NCBI GenBank assembly: GCA_020726505.1
Contig: JAHLEZ010000018.1
Span: 558,001-622,000 of the forward strand
From: Leptodontidium sp. MPI-SDFR-AT-0119
Lineage: Eukaryota; Ascomycota; Leotiomycetes; Helotiales; Leptodontidiaceae
DNA length: 64,000 bases
Direction: 5' to 3'
The position numbers and the translations under genes were made by a program. Of the stretch, positions 12,458-22,712 are shown piece by piece; the first letter of the stretch is position 1; each line of letters begins with the position of its first letter. The notes below the pieces were generated by a model that had not been told where the DNA came from, did no database searches, and worked only from the letters and a program-made list of their open reading frames with translations.

Positions 12458-13993
12458 CTCTTCTAGTGAGGCTCCTCTTAAAATAACGAGAAAGTTAGAC
12501 TAAACTACTAACTAAGGAACTTATTAGCTCTCTCCTCCGTCTTAAAGTGCTCGCGAGTCGTCTTAATAAGCTTATTAAATAAGTACCCCCTTATTTTAAA
12601 AGTACCAGTAGTAATATAAACTAGCTCTATCTTATAATATTAATAGAAAGGCTTAGTTTTAGACCTTAGTCTTAATTAATACTCTCTAATATAAGTCGGC
12701 GAAAATATAAAGCTTTTTATTTAGGTAGTCTTTATCTCTACTATATTAAAGCTCCTTAGTATATATTTTAGTAAAGTTTATTAACGATTTTACTTAGTTT
12801 AAGGTTAATAAATTTATAATATACTATAATAGCCGAATTAGCTCCGTATATAGTCTAGTAGTCGTAGGAACTTTAAATAGTAGTAATAACTTGTCTTGTA
12901 AGTGTATTATTAGTGTTAATATAAGATTCGGCAACGTATAATTATTTAATCTTTATAAGTAAAGATTACTTAAGGGATCCCTTTTAAAAGTAAATAAGAA
13001 CTCCTTCTTTAAGACTATAAATAAGGGGATTATATTATATAAATCCTTAACCTTATCTTCTTTAATAAGGGAGATCTTAAGTAATTTTAATAATTAAATT
13101 ATCTTTGTAAGCTTTATTCTTAACCTTTCTAAAAGAGTGTCTTTTTTTATAGAATAAATAACTACTTTTAATTAGTATTATAAAGACATTAGGGGTTAAT
13201 TTTATTAAAGTGTTATTAAGATTAATAATAATAAGCGAGAGACTAATTCTTAAATATAATTTAGTATTAATTTAAGGTAATTCTGAATTTATATCTTTAT
13301 TTAGTCCTTTAATTATAGATTTTCCTTGGCTTATATTATTTTTATTAGAGTATTTATTGTCCTTATTCTCTTAGCACGTCGTATAAATACGCTAAAGGCT
13401 TATAAGTTGTCCTTAAGACACGTATATTCTGCTGTCTTAATTAACTTAAACTTATTTATCGTTTAACCTTTAAAGTACTTTTAAAAGTCTTAAAAAAAGA
13501 ACTCTCTTTTAAGGTGTTTATTATAAAAGTCCTCCTTAAACTTTTGTGAATATATTATTACGTTTACTAAGAAATCTAAATTAAGATTTACTTTCTTTTT
13601 AAGTATAATTATAATATTAATAATTTCCGGAGTTAATTTTAACTTTAAGGTATAATTTAAAGTATTTATTATTATATTAAATGTGATTTATAAGTACTCT
13701 AATAAGTTCTTAAATAAGTTTCTTAAAGGTCTAAAGTTATAAATTTAAAGATATTAACTTAATAATCTTCGTAAAGTAATTATTATATTATAATAGCTCT
13801 TTTTAAACGTATAATAATTTTAGTTAAGTCTTAAGAGAAAAGTTACTTTCCCTTTACGATTTAGAAAAAATAAAATACCCTTTAAGGAAAATATAATTAA
13901 GTACTCTTTAAGTTAAAGCCCAGAATTTACTCTATAGCCTAAGACCTTTTCTGTCTATAATAAGGTTAATAATATAAGCTTACTAATAATTAA

Positions 13994-14249
13994 TATTAAT
14001 ATAATACTAGTTTATATATTACGTCGTATATATAAATATATTTTAATATAAGTATAATAATAAAATAATAAATATATAGTTCAAAATCTATTTATTTTTT
14101 AAGAGAGTGTAAAGAAAGCTAGACTATATATTATAAAACCCCACCGAATCTCTACTAAAACTAGTCTAGCTAGGCTCTGACCCTTGAATTTAACCCGCAC
14201 CCCTTTTTCTAAATTAAAGTATACTTATACAGGGACCTGTGGACTAACA
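13994..14249 (-). repeat. Copia LTR3 (outer 5' LTR, probably recombinant)
   Basis: 256 bp aligned without gaps at its start to LTR1; differences at the start are all C-to-T or G-to-A. It is followed by CATAG, the target duplication matching 1971-1975. Confidence 0.85.
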
Positions 14250-14254
14250 CATAG

Positions 14255-14603
14255 GCTATAAGTAGGCCTTTTAAAATACTAAAAAGGGTGTAAGGATGTA
14301 CTAGTTGTTAACTTTTAAGTGATATAAGAACAACGTAAAGCCTTTAAGAAACAAAATAATATCCTTAATAACCTTATTATTAAATATTGCCGGATATATA
14401 ATAATAACTTTGGCTAATACTCTTCTAATGCAAAAGAAAGGGTATAGTGCCTTTATTAGGTTAAATCCAAATACATTATAAGTAATATGAATAATATAGA
14501 AGATCGCCTATTAATTATTAATAAACGTTAGGTTCTTTATTAAGAGAAAGGAAAATATATAATCTTATTAAAATATAAAAGAAATAATTAATAAAAGCTT
14601 ATA
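14255..14603. other. AT-rich gap, nothing identifiable
   Basis: Between the end of the Copia locus and the DNA transposon. No long open frame, no repeat ends recognised. The last two bases are the TA target of transposon D plus one base. Confidence 0.5.
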
Positions 14604-17600
14604 CAGTCGGACCGCATCAAACACGACAATTTTAGATACTTAGTAAAAGTAGGTTTTTTTTTAATCAAGAGTTACGCCTTAATATATAAAGCTATTTAGC
14701 CTCTTAACTTTTTTTATTTTACTATATAATTAAAAAGTTATAATCAAATATATAAAAAAAAAACGGGTTTTCAAAAAAAATAACCCCCTTAGCCTTAATA
14801 TCGATATAACTCTCTTATTAGGCCCCACAAAAAAAAACTAATAAGTGCAAAATACTCCTCTTAATCGTGCACGTATTTTGTATTAGAAACTTTTTTAAAA
14901 TATTAAGATTTAAAAATAATTATTTTAAATAAAGTTCTAGTTTAGTAATTAAGCGAGACGAAATATCTTCAACTTTAACGTCAAACTTAGCTTATAATAC
15001 TTTACCTTTACACCTACTATAACTACACACCTTTAAGAGAGCTAAGATGGCTCCTTCGAAGCGAAATCGAAGTGCGACGCTAGTAAAATCACCTCCTGGA
15101 ACGCCTATTAGACTAATCACAAAGCGCCCTCGTCAAAAAACACTAGAATTAGCCTCTACCTCTATTACACTTCTCTTACCCTCACGCCCTATAAAGGCTA
15201 CTATTACTTCTACGCCTACTACTTTTAATAATAGTCAAGTAGACGACGAATTAGAGTCTGAAGAGAAAAGGCTAGCTTAAGTGATTAACGAATCAGAGAG
15301 TGAGGAGAGTGAAAAAGAAGAAGATAATATTACTTGTAATAACGAGTATTTGGATTAAGATCTTGAAGAGCTAGGCCCAGATAGGCTAGACAGGGAGGAT
15401 ATCGATGAATTAGATGCTAAGAATAAAGTAACTAAAAAGTTTAAACGCTCTAAGTTCTTTAGTTAGTTAGTTATCGATTCAGAGAGTAAATAGAGTATAC
15501 CTTTTGAAAAAGTAATTAATTTACTAACCTTCAGTACGTATTCTTATTCTTATTAATTAGTAAATTAACTAACTTATTAATTAGCTCTAAAAGGCTCTCA
15601 TAAGAGTAAACTAGCTTCTATTAAAGCTAAAAGCCATTTTACTCGTAAGAGAGCTAAACGTACTCAAAAGGAGTTAAATCGACAATCCTCTTTACACAAA
15701 TCTACCCCTTTAAACGCTAAGCTACTTACTTAACAACCTCTTACGGCTTTCTTTACACCAAAACCCTACGTAGAGCCTAAGGCCTTATTACCTCTAGTAA
15801 ACGAAAAAGAAGAAGATATATACGACGATATCGATTCTAGCGACGATAAGGATTCAGAGTTTGACGCTCTAATAGAGGCCGAATTTAAAGTAGAAGATTA
15901 CGCTATTAAGTTAGACGATTTGAGCGATATCGAATTCATTAATAGCGGACGAAGCGAGCTTTTATTAGACTCTTTAATTAACGACGCTCTTAATCTCTCT
16001 GAGGTCTCTTCTACGCCAAAGACTTATAAAAAAGTACTAGACTTAATCAAGCAACAACTTAATAACAAACACCTACTTCTTTTACCTCACTTACGCTTTA
16101 AATACTCGCTTATTCAACAATACGTCCAAAACCTCTTAAAAAAGAGTCCTCGTAAGGGTCAAATTAAAGCCTCTCTTCTTATTATTAAAAGTAATCACCC
16201 TACTAGTGACGGAAAAACTCTTGCCTGTAAAATCAGAGCTCTATTTCTCTATTATAAAGCCTTCGGATCTCTCCTAATTAAGACTAAGGGCAGCAAACGA
16301 AAGAGTCGGTCTTATTTAGACAACGAAAACGTTTTTCAAGCCTATAGAGTATAGTTATTAGCTCAAAAGCTCGCTACAGTTACCCCAAAAGGCTTTCGAA
16401 ACGCTCTTAATACGGAAATCATACCTCGTTTACTTACTAGCGCAAAAAAGGCTAAAAAGCCTCTTCTTAGACTTATTACTAGTACACGCAAAACCTCCGG
16501 TAAAAAGCCTAGAGAATGGAAACCTCTCGGTAAAACAGCCACTTATAAGTGGCTAAATCGACTCAGATTCTACGCTACTGAAGAAAAGAAAGGGGTTTAT
16601 GTGGACGGCTATGAGAGAGTAGACGTAATCGACTACCGGCAAAACGAGTTTCTCCCGAAAATAGCTCTATTACAGTTATATTCTACTAATTACGAAGAAG
16701 ACGCTAATAACGTATTACAACCAATACCTCCAAAACTACCTCTTAAAGAGAAAGAGCACGTAATCTACTACTACGACGAGAGTTACTTTCACGCTAAAGA
16801 GTACTCTAAGCGAATTTAGCTAGACGAAAGTCAATAAAAGATGCCTTCAAAGAGTCAGGGGGGTCTTATTCACTACTTAGACTTTATAAGCCTTAAAGGG
16901 AGGCTTATAATTAGTCAAAAAGACGCTCGAGAGATTATTTATCCCGGAGGTCCCCAAAAGACTCCTTATTAAAATACAAAGTAATTACTTAATTAAGTTA
17001 GTAGAGCCATCAATATATTCGAAGAAAAACACCTAAATAAAATAGCCGTCTTTATATTTAACTAATCAAGTGCTCACGCTAGTAAAGGAGACGGAGCTTT
17101 AAACGCTTTTGCTATAAATCTTAGAGAAGGAAGAGCTCCTTTACCTCAGAAGGTTAGTTCAGTTATACCTTCTTAATTAAGTAATTACTAACTCAAATTT
17201 TTAGACGACGTATTTCCCTCTTGATATTAGCGAATTAAAGCGAGCTCGTGGGGTAGTTAGTACTCCTCAAGAGCTTAATATCAAGGTTAAGAAGACTATT
17301 AAAGTGCCTATTAAAGGCTACTCTAATAAGAAAAGAGTAAAAAAAACAGTGATTGAAGAAGTCCCAAAGGGGATTAGAATAATTCTTACAGAAAGAGGTT
17401 GTTTACTTATTAGTAAGTTATTCTTATTTCTATTATAATATATTAATAATTTATAAGTAAAAAATGCCTAGTAGCTAAGTGCTCTAGTAAAGCAAAGAAG
17501 AATTGTAATCTAATTCTTTCTTGGCCTCTTAAGAAACCTACTACTTATTACTTAGCGAGGATTCTAGCCAATCACAAAGACTTCTTTAAGTAAAAGTCAG

Positions 17601-18528
17601 CTCTTAAAGAGATACTATTAGTTAGGGGTCATAAGTGTCTATTTCTACCGAAATTCTACTATAAGCTAAACCCGATTGAGATGTATTAGGCCTATTATAA
17701 GAACCTTTATCGACAGGTTTAAAAAGAGACTTTTAGAGAAGTAAGTAAATTTTTTATAAGTTATTTCTTTTAAATATATTAACTAAAATAGGCTAAAGAA
17801 GTGTGCTTTAAAGCTCTTAATTCTTGTCCTCTTAATACGCTACAGAGGTATTATAATAGAGCTTCACGCTTTATAGATGCTTACTATAAAGGGCTTAGCG
17901 TTAAACAAGCCGCTTAGTGTGTTAAGAAACAAAGTGATCACAGAACGATTTCTAAGACTATAATAAAGGAATTTAATATAGTCCTAGAGAAGAGACAAGA
18001 GATAGACGAATTGGCTTAATTAGTTGGATTTTATACTTATTTACTAGCGCAATAACTAACTTAGCAGTTATAAAAGTGCTTTTAAAGAGTAATAATTAGA
18101 ATCTAAGTCAAGAATCTTAAAACTATATTATATAAGTGATATTATATTATAAGAATTAAGTTAATAGCTTTTGAGTTCTAAAATATAAAGAAATATTTAA
18201 ACTATTTTCTTAAGTAAGTATAACTAAATATTCTTAACTTTTTTTCTTACTAAAATCTATATAGTATTTAATAACGAATTTACAAACAAAAAGTTTTTTA
18301 AAATATTTATTATAAGTTTTTAAAAGTCTATATATATAAAAAAATAAAATCTGAAAATTTATGACCCCCCCACTTTTATTTTATATAAGTACCTAAATTC
18401 GAGCACTAGCCCGATCGGGACAAAAATTGGGTCTTTATAATATTAGTAATCAGGCGCACATTATAGGTTAAATAGAAATATTATATTATTCTATTCTCAA
18501 AATTGTCGTGTTTGATGCGGTCCGACTG
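14604..18528 (+). mobile_element. DDE DNA transposon copy D, RIP-inactivated
   Basis: 3925 bp with perfect terminal inverted repeats of at least 30 bp, beginning CAGTCGGACCGCATCAAACA, and TA at both ends (14602-14603 and 18529-18530). It contains a transposase reading frame colinear with the intact one of copy C. Compared with C it lacks about 650 bp beyond the transposase stop, the stretch that holds the second ORF in C. The inverted repeats differ from those of C at internal positions (CATCAAACAC versus CCTCAAAACC), so C and D are related subfamilies, not identical copies. Confidence 0.9.
15047..18019 (+). pseudogene. transposase pseudogene of copy D
   Basis: Starts at ATG 15047 with MAPSKRNRSATLVKSPPGT, matching the start of the copy C transposase, and ends with a remnant of the same C-terminus (EIDELA) near 18019. 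In-frame stops replace Trp (TGG to TAG at YRVWLLAQ-like and RIW-like positions) and Gln (CAA to TAA). The first catalytic Asp region survives (YYYDESYFHAKEYSKRI near 16770-16819), but the second is changed to Asn followed by a stop (N*SSAHA near 17060). The LNPIE segment with the catalytic Glu is still visible near 17665. Intron positions correspond to those of copy C. Confidence 0.85.
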
Positions 18529-18530
18529 TA

Positions 18531-18983
18531 AAATACTTATAAATTTATAACTATATCTTTAATTATAATTATAAAGGTTTTTTTTAACTAATATAATTAA
18601 ATTAAGTAAGTAGTAATATTACTCTATAAAGAGCCGGTAAATACCTAAGAAAGGTTTAAGAAGTATACTCTTAATACCCTTAATATAATAACTTAAGGGT
18701 TTTATAGAAAGTTCTTAATAAATTTATAGTTTCTTAATAACTACTTATAAAGAAATTATAAGTAAGGGATATTTATTATTACTTTAAATAAGCTAAAAAG
18801 AATTATAAATAATATAATATATATAAAATATATAAAAAATAATAAGAGTCTCTTAAATTTTATAATTAAGTAAAAAAGAAAATAAAGAAAAAAAAGCTTT
18901 ATATATATAATTTAAAAGGGACAAAGCTTAATTGTATTTCCAAAAGAGTTAAAGTAGTATTCGTTGTTGTAATAATATATAAA
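18531..18983. other. AT-rich gap, nothing identifiable
   Basis: Low-complexity AT-rich DNA with no recognised element ends or coding pattern. Confidence 0.5.
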
Positions 18984-19158
18984 TGTAACTCTACAGCTGG
19001 CAGCCGGCTATATAAAGGGGTAGTTAGGTCAGCTGACAAGCTCTCACGTGCCTATCCCCACTACAATAACAAAAAGCGTTATAAGCTTATTTAATCTCGG
19101 TAATACTCGGTAAGCCGGAATACCAGAAATAAGGCTCTAAGCACTCTTAACCGTTACA
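18984..19158. repeat. possible short LTR (weak)
   Basis: A 175-bp island with clearly higher GC than its surroundings, starting TGTAAC and ending GTTACA, and holding a TATATAAAGG box. TG...CA inverted ends are what an LTR shows, but the flanking five bases do not match (ATAAA versus ACTTC) and no second copy was found. It lies downstream, in minus sense, of the gag remnant at 19600-20910 and could be its 3' LTR. Confidence 0.3.
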
Positions 19159-19599
19159 ACTTCATAGTATAACTTATTTTCCCCGAGATATTACGTAGGC
19201 ATATATTTAGGCTAAGTTAACACTTAATTATGCTAAATTAATATACTTATAATTAAAATAAGCTACTTTATATTCCTTGCCTTATTATAACCCTCTTATA
19301 GTGATTAGCCTTGGCTTTTTATGAGTGACTTAAGTAACTTTATTAATTTAATATTAAGTATTTAAGTTTCCTTTTAAAAGCTTTTTTTTAATTATAATCT
19401 TAAAAAATTTAATTATAATCATTTCGGTTCCTTTATTTCTTCGTTGTCGCTATTATAAAGTATATTATTATTATTATTGTAATTCGTAGTTATAATATAT
19501 TTAAAAATTAATTATAATATTAAATAATTTTAATATATATTTTTAAGTGTGATTATTATTAATAAAGCTTTAATTATTATTATTCTTCTTCTTCTTACT

Positions 19600-20910
19600 A
19601 TTTATTTACGTATAAATCTTGTTTTCTTTAAGCTTATTTAAAGTTATACGTTAATAAGTTTCGTTAAATTATTTAATAATTTTATTTAACTTTATAATAT
19701 TATAAGCGCCTCGTTTAATAGCCTTAATTTGTCTGTTTTTAAATTATAATCCCTTTTTATAATATAAGCTAATTATATAACTCGAAAAGCCGTATTTAAA
19801 GCACAGCTTCTTCTCCTGTAGTTTATTTATAATATCCTTAAATATTTCCCCGTGGCGAGGCTTTTTACCGGCTTTATAAAAAAATTGCGTCGAGTTTTAT
19901 AAAATCCCATTATTAGTTTCCTTTAGAATCGCCTTATTATTAGCGATCTTTACTTTTATAAAAATTTCATAATTTTTAATAGTTTCCTTTGTAAAATTAG
20001 TGTTTTTATTAATATTCGCTTATACTATTAGTAATCTTAATTGTTTATTGAATAAGTGTAACAATGTTTTATAACTTAAGGTCGATTTGAACTAACTTAA
20101 GGCGAATATGTTTTTTTAAATTTCGTTTATAATAGTTAATTAAAGATTATAAGTTTCACTTAGTTTTATTAATATACTATTAAAATTTCGTAGCGTAAAA
20201 AGTAACGCTCCCGTTTTATTATAAAGCCTATTAGTAAATTTCTATTGTTTTCACTTTATTAATATTCCTAAATATCCTTTGTATTTTTTGTTACGACCTC
20301 TGATGCGCCTCGTATTCTAACCGACATAACTCGTAACATCGGTTGGCGATGCGACGGCGCTAGGCCTAATTAGGAAGACTAAGAGTCGAGTAGGCGACAT
20401 ATTAATGTAAATAGCGCTCGACTACGCTAGGCCTTATTAAGAGAGCCCCCCGTGTATTTATATTAGAGCTCTCTCTTATAAAGAGCTCTCCTTTCCTCCT
20501 TGTCTCTTCTCGATTCTGAGCGTAAATATTAGGCCTAAATAGAAAGTTAGAGTCTACTCGCCGTATTAACCTCTTGCCAGCCATAACATTTTCCTTTTAA
20601 ATTTCTACTAAGTTCTAAAGATAATCTTTATTATTAGTATATATCCGCAAATATCCTCGTATTTAAAGTAATTCTTTAAAAACAGTTCCGCTTATTAAAG
20701 TATTTTTCCCTTAAATAAAGCAAGGTTTATAATACGTAGCTTTCGTTAATAAAAAATATATCGTTGTTAAAGTAAATATAAAGTAAATATAAAGCTTAAC
20801 TTAAAATAAAAAAACTTCTAAGTCTTTGCGATTTCTAAGAACGTATTAAGTAACTTAATGTGTAAGGTTTTCTTCAGCTTAATAATAGCAACTTTTAGCG
20901 CATTACTCAT
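19600..20910 (-). pseudogene. retroelement gag remnant with erased zinc knuckle
   Basis: A minus-strand frame opens at ATG 20910 (MSNALKVAIIKLKKT) and, beyond a nested solo LTR (20289-20588), reads LQEKKLCFKYGFSSYIISLYYKKG near 19740-19830. With Tyr restored to its ancestral Cys or His, the spacing is the CX2CX4HX4C knuckle of retroelement Gag proteins. Each loss is one G-to-A or C-to-T change, fitting RIP. I cannot assign the element to Copia or Gypsy, and little identifiable pol sequence follows. Confidence 0.55.
20289..20588 (+). repeat. solo Gypsy LTR (family of element E)
   Basis: 300 bp, begins TGTTACGACCTCTGATGCGC and ends CCAGCCATAACA. It is the same family as the LTRs of Gypsy E at 26483 and 32730. 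Flanks are TTTTT and TTTTC, a 5-bp duplication with one C-to-T difference. It lies inside the gag remnant. An open frame read across it (20402-20584, minus) is a by-product of the LTR. Confidence 0.8.
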
Positions 20911-21413
20911 TTCAAATTATTATAATAGGATTTTCTTTTTAAAAAAAATAAGGCTAAGGTGCCGATAATACTAATTCGCGGGCTAAGCATTTAAACCGAT
21001 TTTTCGGAAGTAAATATAATATACGTAAGTTAGTATTTTTCATAAAAAAAGTGCTTAAAATATAACAGTCGTATATTTACTTAATATTAACACAAAAGTA
21101 TTAATTAATCTCGAATAATTAACAAATAAGTGTATTACATATAATCGTAAATAATTATTAAGTATAAGTAAAGATATTATTCAAAATTAAGCATAGAGCT
21201 TCTATTTAATAGTAAACGTATTAATTTTATATAAAGCCTTTATATAAACTAAATCCTTTAGAAGCCCCGGGCCTTAAAGCCTTTAAAGCCCTAAATCCTA
21301 AAGCTTTAAAAGGTCCTATTATTACGTAACCCTTGTCCTCGTAATTCTTTTAAGGTCTTAGTTTCTTTATATAACAAGGCTACTAAGCTTTAGGGCTAAG
21401 ATACCCACGATCC
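20911..21413. other. AT-rich leader region, no gene
   Basis: Lies upstream, in minus sense, of the gag remnant, so it may be the leader or 5' LTR remains of that element. No ends could be defined. The last five bases (GATCC, 21409-21413) precede the Copia F LTR. Confidence 0.4.
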
Positions 21414-21663
21414 TATTAGTCCACAGGTCCTTACATAAGTATACCTTAGTCTAAAAAGGGGGTGCGGGTCAAAGTCAGGGGTTAGAGCTTAGCCGGACTA
21501 GTTTCGGTGGACATTTAATAAGGTTTTGTAATATATAGTATAATTCTCCTCGCAGTCTCTTAAAAAATATATAGATTTTTGAATTATATATTTATTACTT
21601 TATTATTATATTTATATTAGAATATATATACGGCGTAATATATAAACTGGTACTATACTAACA
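21414..21663 (+). repeat. Copia F 5' LTR
   Basis: 250 bp, reverse complement of the LTR family at 1976, 6279, 13994, 39196 and 46362. Its 3' partner was not found in the window. Confidence 0.75.
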
Positions 21664-22712
21664 TTAATTAATAATAAGCTTATATCGTTAACCTTATTAT
21701 AAATAAAAAGGTCTTAAGCTATAAAGCGAATTCTAGGTATTAACTTAAAGATTACTTAATTATAATAGCCGTATTAAGGAAAAATTCCTTTTTTAAGACT
21801 TTTAAGAGTATTTTAAAAGTTAAATAATAAAAGAGTTTAAATTAATTAAGGTTATAAAACGTATATACCTTAAGGATAACTTACGAGCTTTTAATATATT
21901 TATATAATAATAAAGGGGGACGAGGATAATAGAGGCTTTAGTAAAGGTAATATAAGTTAAGAAAAATTTATAATTAAAAGACTAAATAAAAATAAAAATT
22001 CGGAATTACCCTAAATTAATACTGAATTATATTTAAAAATTAGTCTCTCGCCTATTATTACTAATCTTAATAATACTTTAATAAAATTAACCCTTAATGT
22101 CTTTATAATACTAATTAAAAGTAATTATTTATTTTATTAAAAAAGACACTCCTTTAAAAGAAATAAGAATAAAGCTTATAAAAACGATTTAGTTATTAAA
22201 GTTACTTAAGATTTCCCTTACTAAAGAAGATAAGGCTAATAATCTATATAATATAACTCCACTTATAGTCTTAAAAAAGGAGTTTTTATTTACTTTTAAA
22301 GAGGATCCCTTATATAATCTCTACTTATAAAGATTAAATAACTACGCGTTATTAAATCTTATACTAACGCTAGTAATATACTTACAAGATAAATTATTAC
22401 TATTATTTAAGGTTCTTAAGACTACTAAATTATATATAGAGTTAATTCGGCCATTATAATATATTATAAATCTATTAACCTTAGACTAAGTAAAATCGGT
22501 AATAAACCTTATTAAAATATATACTAAGGAATTTTAATATAATAAAGATAAGGACTACTTAAATAACAAGCTTTATATTTTCGCCGGCTTATATTAAAAA
22601 GTATTAATTAAGACTAAGGTCTAAAACTAAGCCTTTCTATTAATATTATAAGACGAAGCTAGTTCGTATTATTACTAGTACCTCTAAAATAAAGGGGTAC
22701 TTATTTAATACT
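21414..22712 (+). mobile_element. Copia F, 5' part (LTR and start of gag)
   Basis: Plus-strand copy of the same Copia family as A and B. The 5' LTR is 21414-21663 (starts TATTAGTCCACAGGTCC from an ancestral TGTTGGTCC, ends ATACTAACA). Gag-region sequence follows, reverse-complementary to 12560-13990 of B2, until about 22712, where similarity stops abruptly and a different Copia sequence starts. The rest of gag, integrase and reverse transcriptase of F are missing. Confidence 0.7.

Larger units (their letters stand above)
1976..14249 (-). mobile_element. composite Copia locus with three LTRs, RIP-degraded
   Basis: The outermost LTRs (1976-2231 and 13994-14249, both 256 bp) are flanked by the same five bases, CATAG at 1971-1975 and 14250-14254, so they bound one ancient insertion. 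A third 256-bp LTR of the same family sits at 6279-6534. The about 470 bp after LTR1 (2232-2708) and after LTR2 (6535 to about 7010) are the same 3' internal Copia sequence. Between them lies part of a Gypsy element. The neither-side match for the middle LTR (TAAAA before it, CATAG after LTR3) implies that a second Copia inserted in the Gypsy and its 5' LTR later recombined with the 5' LTR of the first Copia. Coding sense is the minus strand. Confidence 0.8.
6279..14249 (-). mobile_element. Copia element copy B2, RIP-degraded
   Basis: LTR2 (6279-6534) and LTR3 (13994-14249) bound a minus-strand Copia. Recognisable in minus order are gag (about 13900-11700, split by a solo LTR), integrase (about 10620-10080; an NYIVYVNIAIF...TLYIINEAIGFS segment followed by VVYDYSTNFNS), reverse transcriptase (about 9250-9060; SKSYLVIKDIT followed by a GDFPLSTIF segment) and RNase H (8373-8164, with TDSLSLYKYIIKLS). 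The same gene order and family is seen in copy A at 39196-46627. In-frame stops from C-to-T/G-to-A changes make it non-coding. Confidence 0.8.

Noticed and set aside
18965..19071. Alternative 107-bp TGTTGTAAT...CAATAACA repeat ends
   Set aside because: Flanks do not match and the island 18984-19158 with TGTAAC/GTTACA ends is the better, though still weak, reading.
20402..20584. 60-codon minus frame with a natural-looking sequence
   Set aside because: It lies wholly inside the solo Gypsy LTR at 20289-20588, which is repeated at 26483 and 32730 with stops.
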